Below are positions 59,812 through 64,000 of a stretch of 64,000 nucleotides of DNA, piece by piece. Origin of the DNA: an uncultured Rhodospirillaceae bacterium (GTDB taxonomy: Bacteria > Pseudomonadota > Alphaproteobacteria > Rhodospirillales > UBA2165); the NCBI GenBank assembly GCA_913020445.1, contig CAJWAR010000021.1:1-64000 (forward strand). The letters are read 5' to 3'. The notes under the pieces were generated by a model. That model ran no database searches, was not told where the DNA came from, and saw nothing but the letters and a program-made list of their open reading frames with translations. How positions within the stretch are numbered: the first letter of the stretch is position 1; each line of letters begins with the position of its first letter. Made by a program: the position numbers and the translations under genes.

Positions 59812-60594
59812 ATGGAAAACCTTTCAATTGATCTCCCCGAATTCGAGGCGGGAACTGTCTGGATCGTCGGCGCTGGTCCGGGCGATCCGGGCCTGCTGTC
59901 GATCCTCGCCTGGCATGGCATTCAGCAAGCCGACATCATTGTCTATGATGCCCTCGTCGGTGATAGCATAATTAGCATGGCGGGCGAAAATGCCGAGATG
60001 GAATACGCCGGAAAAAGAGGCGGTAAGCCATCTTCGAAGCAGCATGATATTACCGAGCGCTTGGTTGAGTTAGCCCGGGAAAACAAGCGCGTTCTCAGGC
60101 TTAAAGGCGGCGATCCGTTTGTCTTTGGCCGGGGCGCTGAAGAATGCCTGGGGCTGGTGGCGGCTGATATTCCGTTCCGTATTGTACCGGGTATTACCGC
60201 CGGTGTCGGCGGGTTGGCTTATGCCGGTATTCCGATGACAACCCGGGGCACCAATACGGCCGTGACATTTATTACCGGGCATACCGCAGGCGGCACGGTG
60301 CCGGATGATATTAACTGGCACGCCCTTGCCGATGGCTCACCGGCGTTGATCTTTTTTATGGGCACCACGCATTTGGGCCGAATCGCCGAGCAATTGCAGG
60401 AAGCGGGCCGTCCCGCTGATGAGCCTGTCGCTGTCGTGGCCAAAGCGACAACCCCGGATCAAAAAGTGCTGGTTTCGACCTTAAAAGATTGCGCCGCTGA
60501 TTTAGCAGCCTCAGATTTGGAGCCGCCGGCGTTGATCGTTGTCGGCGATATCGTTAATTTCCGTGAACAATTAAAATGGCTGCCAGATGAGTGA
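59812..60594 (+). CDS. cobA: Uroporphyrinogen-III C-methyltransferase (SUMT)
   Basis: A 260-residue protein with VWIVGAGPGDPGLLSILAWH near residues 16-35, RLKGGDPFVFGRGAEECLGL near 97-116 and FRIVPGITAGVGGLAYAGIP near 123-142. It makes precorrin-2, the entry to cobalamin and sirohaem. It is a stand-alone SUMT, not the CysG fusion. The 3' end overlaps cobB by 8 bp. Confidence 0.93.
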   Translation: MENLSIDLPEFEAGTVWIVGAGPGDPGLLSILAWHGIQQADIIVYDALVGDSIISMAGENAEMEYAGKRGGKPSSKQHDITERLVELARENKRVLRLKGGDPFVFGRGAEECLGLVAADIPFRIVPGITAGVGGLAYAGIPMTTRGTNTAVTFITGHTAGGTVPDDINWHALADGSPALIFFMGTTHLGRIAEQLQEAGRPADEPVAVVAKATTPDQKVLVSTLKDCAADLAASDLEPPALIVVGDIVNFREQLKWLPDE

Positions 60595-61918
60595 CAATAT
60601 CGCTGGAGGGATGGTGATTGCGGCACCTGCTTCCGGCAGCGGCAAGACGGTTGTCACCCTAAGCCTGCTCCGTGCGTTAAAAAACGCAGGCGTTGACGTC
60701 AGCTCATTCAAAATTGGTCCCGATTATATTGATCCGGCCTATCACGCGGCGGCCTCGGCCCAAGCGTGCCGCAATTTGGATTTCTGGGCGATGCGGGAGG
60801 ACACGCTGCTGCGCCAGCGGGCACCGGCAGTGGAAGAAGCTGATGTTGTGATCTCCGAAGGGGTCATGGGACTGTTCGATGGCGCGACTACGGGTGAAAG
60901 TAAAAACAGCGGCAGCACGGCGGATGCCGCCAAATGGCTCGACTGGCCGGTTGTGCTGGTGGTTGATGCCAAAGCGCAGGGGGCATCGGCGGCGGCGCTG
61001 GTCGAAGGCTTCGCCAATCACCGCGACGATATTGAAATTGCCGGCGTGATCTTTAATCACATTGGCGGCCCGAGCCACGAGATTATTTTACGCGAAGCTT
61101 TGGCGCCTACAGGCATTGCCTGCCTCGGCTGTATTCCCCGTCATGAGGCGCTGGTCCTGCCGAGCCGTCATTTAGGTTTGGTGCAGGCCAAAGAAATGCC
61201 GGAGCTTAATCGCTGGCTCGATGCAGCGGCGGCAATCGTTGCCGAGCATGTTGATCTGGATAGGCTCAAAGATATCGCACAGCAATCGAAAGTCGTGCTG
61301 ACGCTCGAAGAAACACCACCCTTGCCGCCTCTTGGACAACATACGGCAATCGCCAGAGATGATGCGTTTGCCTTTTGTTATGATCATGTTGTTGATGGCT
61401 GGCGGGCAGCAGGCACCGAGATTAGTTTTTTCTCACCGCTTGCCGGCGAAGCGCCGGATTTCCTCGCTGATAGTATTTATCTGCCGGGCGGCTATCCCGA
61501 ACTTCATGCGGCTGAGATCGCCAGCAATGAAAGCTTTATCTCGGCGATGAAGATGGCGGTTGCCAAGGACGCTGTTATTTATGGTGAGTGTGGTGGCTTT
61601 ATGGTTTTGGGGGAAACGCTCACGGACCGGGACGGTAAATCGCACAAGATGCTAGGCTTGCTGCCGGTTGAGACGTCGTTTGCTAATCCCAAGCTGCATC
61701 TGGGCTATCGGCAACTAATGCTATCAGAAGAGGGGCCGTTGGGTGTGGCGGGCGCTCAGTTTAAAGGCCATGAGTTTCATTACTGTGAAATGACGGCGAT
61801 GGCGGGCGGTGAAAGTCTTTTCGCGGCGCTTGATGCGCGGGGCAATGCCGTGCCGCCGCTGGGCTGCCGTGTCGGTTCGGTGATGGGTTCATTCGCCCAT
61901 ATCATCGACGGCGTTTAG
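60587..61918 (+). CDS. cobB: Cobyrinate a,c-diamide synthase
   Basis: A 443-residue protein. The N-terminal P-loop is VIAAPASGSGKTVVTLSLLR near residues 10-29. Then come SEGVMGLFDGATTGESKNSG near 87-106 and the C-terminal class I glutamine amidotransferase domain with VIYGECGGFMVLGETL near 326-341 (nucleophile Cys) and FKGHEFHYCE near 394-403. It amidates the a and c side chains using ATP and glutamine. Its end overlaps cobC, tail to tail, by 30 bp. Confidence 0.93.
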   Translation: MSDNIAGGMVIAAPASGSGKTVVTLSLLRALKNAGVDVSSFKIGPDYIDPAYHAAASAQACRNLDFWAMREDTLLRQRAPAVEEADVVISEGVMGLFDGATTGESKNSGSTADAAKWLDWPVVLVVDAKAQGASAAALVEGFANHRDDIEIAGVIFNHIGGPSHEIILREALAPTGIACLGCIPRHEALVLPSRHLGLVQAKEMPELNRWLDAAAAIVAEHVDLDRLKDIAQQSKVVLTLEETPPLPPLGQHTAIARDDAFAFCYDHVVDGWRAAGTEISFFSPLAGEAPDFLADSIYLPGGYPELHAAEIASNESFISAMKMAVAKDAVIYGECGGFMVLGETLTDRDGKSHKMLGLLPVETSFANPKLHLGYRQLMLSEEGPLGVAGAQFKGHEFHYCEMTAMAGGESLFAALDARGNAVPPLGCRVGSVMGSFAHIIDGV

Positions 61919-62905
61919 CGCTGTTGCCAAGATTTCCCATTCACGATCAGCGCCGGGTAGTCCAATCCTGAGCCAGTTCGGCTCATCTTCAAATCGCCGC
62001 ACCAATATCCCGGCCTTTCCGAGAGCTTGATAGATCGCCTGAGCTTGCCGGGTTTCGATCAGCGTGAACAACTCCGTGCCGCCGACAATCGTTAGCGCGT
62101 TGGTTTGCAGTATTTCGTTTAAGCGTGTGCTTTTAGATGCCAAGTCTTCTTTCATCCCGGCAATCCACCCTTGATCAGCCAGCGCGCGGGCGCCGATCTC
62201 AATCGCCGGGCCCGACACCGCCCACGGGCCCAAACGTTCCGTAAGCGCGGCGGTGATGTCTGCATCGCCAATAACAAAGCCCAAGCGCAAACCGGCCAGG
62301 CCAAAAAATTTACCGAGCGAGCGTAAGACCAAAATATTTTGCCTATTAAGTTGGGGCACAACACTGAGCTCGGGCGAGGCATCGCCAAAGGCTTCATCGA
62401 TGATAAGCAATTCAACGTGTTCGGCGAAGTTCAGAATATCTTCGGGCTGATAGTGACGACCGTCGGGATTGTTGGGATTGACGAGCACGGCGATACTACC
62501 TTGGCTGAGCGCATCAAACTCTGAAACGGGCGTCACGGTGTTGCCGGCACTTTCCCAAGTATGACCGTGCTCGCTATAGGTTGGCGATAAAATAGCAACG
62601 CGCCGATCCGGATAAAGCTGCGGTAAAGATTGCAACACCGATTGGGTGCCGGGCGCGGCGATGATCGAACTACTTTCGGGCACGTGATAAAACTGGCGGG
62701 CAGCGCTCAGCAGAATCTCTACGTCTCCGGGCGTCGGCAGCATCCGGAGCGCGCGTTCGCTTACCTCGATATGCGGGTAACAAGTTGGATTGATACCGGT
62801 CGAGAGATCAACCATATCTGCTTCCGCGACGCCGAATTCCTTCGCTGCTGCCGTCAGATTGCCGCCATGCAGCGGTGTTTTCCTAAGCTTAGTGTTGTCG
62901 AACAT
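61889..62905 (-). CDS. cobC: Threonine-phosphate-decarboxylase-like PLP aminotransferase (CobC)
   Basis: A 338-residue fold-type I PLP protein. It begins HGGNLTAAAKEFGVAEADMVDLSTGINP (in parts HGGNLTAAAKEFG and DLSTGINPTCYP), typical of CobC/CobD. VLVNPNNPDGRHY lies near residues 135-147, LLIIDEAFGDASPE near 162-175, and the PLP lysine in LRSLGKFFGLAGLRLGF near 192-208. It supplies the aminopropanol precursor used by CbiB. Confidence 0.9.
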   Translation of the reverse strand: MFDNTKLRKTPLHGGNLTAAAKEFGVAEADMVDLSTGINPTCYPHIEVSERALRMLPTPGDVEILLSAARQFYHVPESSSIIAAPGTQSVLQSLPQLYPDRRVAILSPTYSEHGHTWESAGNTVTPVSEFDALSQGSIAVLVNPNNPDGRHYQPEDILNFAEHVELLIIDEAFGDASPELSVVPQLNRQNILVLRSLGKFFGLAGLRLGFVIGDADITAALTERLGPWAVSGPAIEIGARALADQGWIAGMKEDLASKSTRLNEILQTNALTIVGGTELFTLIETRQAQAIYQALGKAGILVRRFEDEPNWLRIGLPGADREWEILATALNAVDDMGE

Positions 62906-62976
62906 GGCGCCATCATAACAAGTCTTGCGAGCTTCGGACAGCAGACCTTTTTGCGAATCTGTGTTATGGAGGGAAC

Positions 62977-63822
62977 ATGCCGATTTCGATGTTTGAACAT
63001 TTGAACGTTATCTGGGAAATGCCCGAGAACTGGTGCGAGTGGGATCATGTTCAGGGCAGCCTGACTCGGCTTGAGCATTATCTTGCCAATCTCGGCTTTG
63101 CTGATCGCTTTATTTTTGTCGTCACGGCGAAGGCCGACAATCTCGCCTTTGCCAACACCGAGCGGGCTGTGGTCTATCAGGTAAGCGATGAAGCGCACGA
63201 AATTCCGGACTATGCCGCTGAGGTTTTTATGGTGTTTAAAAACTATCGGCCATTTGATCCCAGCCCCGACAGCATTCGCATCGTGCCTTTGGGATGCAAC
63301 AAAGATGTGCCGGCCTTGCCCCTGCAAGCCATGAAGGATCGATCCATCAATTTGTTTTTTTCCGGCTGGAATCAATATCGCGATGATTTTTATGATGCAG
63401 TGGATACGTTTTACCCCGAAGTTTCGCGCGGCCCCGAGATTGATATTCTGCGCGCTGAGGATTTCCGCTCCGGTCACACCCCGGAAATCTATGCTCATAA
63501 GCTGGCGCAAACGAAACTGGCGCTCTGCCCGCGCGGTGTCAGTCACGAGACTTTTCGCATTTATGAGGCCATGCGCGCCGGCTGCGTGGTGATCGCAGCG
63601 CGGCAATTGCCGGTCTGGTACAATGAAGGCTGGCCGGTCATTGAAGTGGATGATTGGAGCGAGCTAAAAGACTTATCAGATGAGTTGCTAGGTGATGATA
63701 ATCGGCTGCAAGCGCTCTCGGAGGAAACCCGCGCCTGGTGGGAAGAAAAATGCAGCGAAGAAGCGGTTGCCCATTACATGGCCCGCGAGCTATCACTCAA
63801 GCTGATGAAACAAAACATATAG
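62977..63822 (+). CDS. Exostosin-like (GT47-type) putative glycosyltransferase
   Basis: A 281-residue protein. The C-terminal half has HKLAQTKLALCPRGVSHETF, then RIYEAMRAGCVVIAA near residues 169-203, the pattern of exostosin-like sugar-transferase domains. The N-terminal part is less conserved. There is no signal or membrane segment. A GGAGGGA site precedes the ATG. It lies between cobC and a cobW-family gene without an obvious link to cobalamin. Confidence 0.6.
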   Translation: MPISMFEHLNVIWEMPENWCEWDHVQGSLTRLEHYLANLGFADRFIFVVTAKADNLAFANTERAVVYQVSDEAHEIPDYAAEVFMVFKNYRPFDPSPDSIRIVPLGCNKDVPALPLQAMKDRSINLFFSGWNQYRDDFYDAVDTFYPEVSRGPEIDILRAEDFRSGHTPEIYAHKLAQTKLALCPRGVSHETFRIYEAMRAGCVVIAARQLPVWYNEGWPVIEVDDWSELKDLSDELLGDDNRLQALSEETRAWWEEKCSEEAVAHYMARELSLKLMKQNI

Positions 63823-63829
63823 GTTTTAA

Positions 63830-64000
63830 GTGACCATCGCGAACGTTCCGACAACTCTGTTCACCGGCTTTTTTGGCGTTGGCAAGACGACCGCCATCCG
63901 ATCACTGCTGGCGCGCAAAGCAAAGAGTGAAAACTGGGCCATTCTGGTAAACGAATTCGGTGAAATCGCGGTCGATCAGGCGGCGTTTGAAAGCGACGTA
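63830..64000 (+). CDS. CobW/P47K-family GTP-binding metallochaperone, N-terminal fragment
   Basis: An open frame from GTG 63830 runs off the window after 57 codons. It has Walker A GFFGVGKTT near residues 15-23 and ILVNEFGEIAVDQ near 40-52, the signature of the CobW/COG0523 G3E GTPases. The usual GFLGxGKTT has Phe and Val substitutions here. Location next to cobalamin genes supports the CobW subtype involved in cobalt handling, but the diagnostic metal motif lies beyond the window. Confidence 0.8.
   Translation, partial: MTIANVPTTLFTGFFGVGKTTAIRSLLARKAKSENWAILVNEFGEIAVDQAAFESDV

Noticed and set aside
49768-62976. Cobalamin riboswitch upstream of the B12 genes
   Set aside because: The intergenic gaps are short (mostly under 130 bp) and no B12-box-like sequence was seen by eye; a covariance-model search would be decisive.

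Overview
The window reads as chromosomal DNA of a metabolically versatile, facultatively anaerobic alphaproteobacterium. This is inferred from gene families rather than proven: Rhodospirillales-like gene content, alphaproteobacterial-type REP palindromes of the CCCTGGA-CTTGA-TCCAGGG kind, an anaerobic-type cobalamin pathway, oxygen-independent ubiquinone genes (ubiTUV), and use of selenocysteine. No rRNA, tRNA, CRISPR array or transposase gene was seen.

Region 1 (1-32 kb) is a large catabolic neighbourhood that looks devoted to aromatic or other cyclic compounds. It holds a UbiD-type decarboxylase, two complete three-subunit molybdenum hydroxylases (one on each strand) with a DUF2478 gene between them, a third, orphan molybdenum-hydroxylase large subunit, a LigB-like extradiol dioxygenase and an IclR regulator. 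Next come a MoaD-like protein heading a bis-MGD molybdoenzyme/ferredoxin/NrfD operon, an amidohydrolase, an HpaB-type flavin monooxygenase, an FAD monooxygenase, two glutathione transferases and an AhpD-like protein. A selenocysteine peroxiredoxin, an SsuABC-like ABC importer and a second IclR regulator follow. A palindrome close to TGTTTTATATATGAAACA lies in front of several of these transcription units and suggests one IclR-type regulon.

Region 2 (27.8-43.6 kb) is mixed: an ArsR-rhodanese regulator divergent from a fatty-acid-hydroxylase/TVP38 pair, an RlmD-type rRNA methyltransferase, and a MarR-controlled cassette made of a degenerate UbiD-like protein and a selenocysteine AhpD-like protein. 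YaaA, a D-2-hydroxyacid dehydrogenase, a hydrolase, a phosphoribosyltransferase, a transglutaminase-like protein and a TetR/methyltransferase/GNAT module with matching operators complete it.

Region 3 (43.7-48.5 kb) runs selD (itself with an in-frame UGA), ubiT, ubiU, ubiV and an anSME-like radical SAM enzyme: selenium activation next to anaerobic ubiquinone synthesis. Region 4 (48.5-49.75 kb) is a repeat-rich spacer with REP palindromes, a 120-bp direct duplication, a GIY-YIG gene whose 3' end is made of REP sequence, a tiny insertion-like element and a broken small membrane-protein gene.

Region 5 (49.7-64 kb) is a cobalamin locus of the cobalt-early type: cbiB, cbiX, cobH/cbiC, cobL (cbiET), cobI/cbiL, cbiG-cobJ (frameshifted), cobM/cbiF, cobK/cbiJ, cbiD, cobA, cobB, cobC and the start of a CobW-family gene, with a methyltransferase and an exostosin-like gene interspersed.

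The main hidden feature is three genes read through UGA as selenocysteine (peroxiredoxin, AhpD-like protein, SelD), each of which simple gene calling would truncate or miss.
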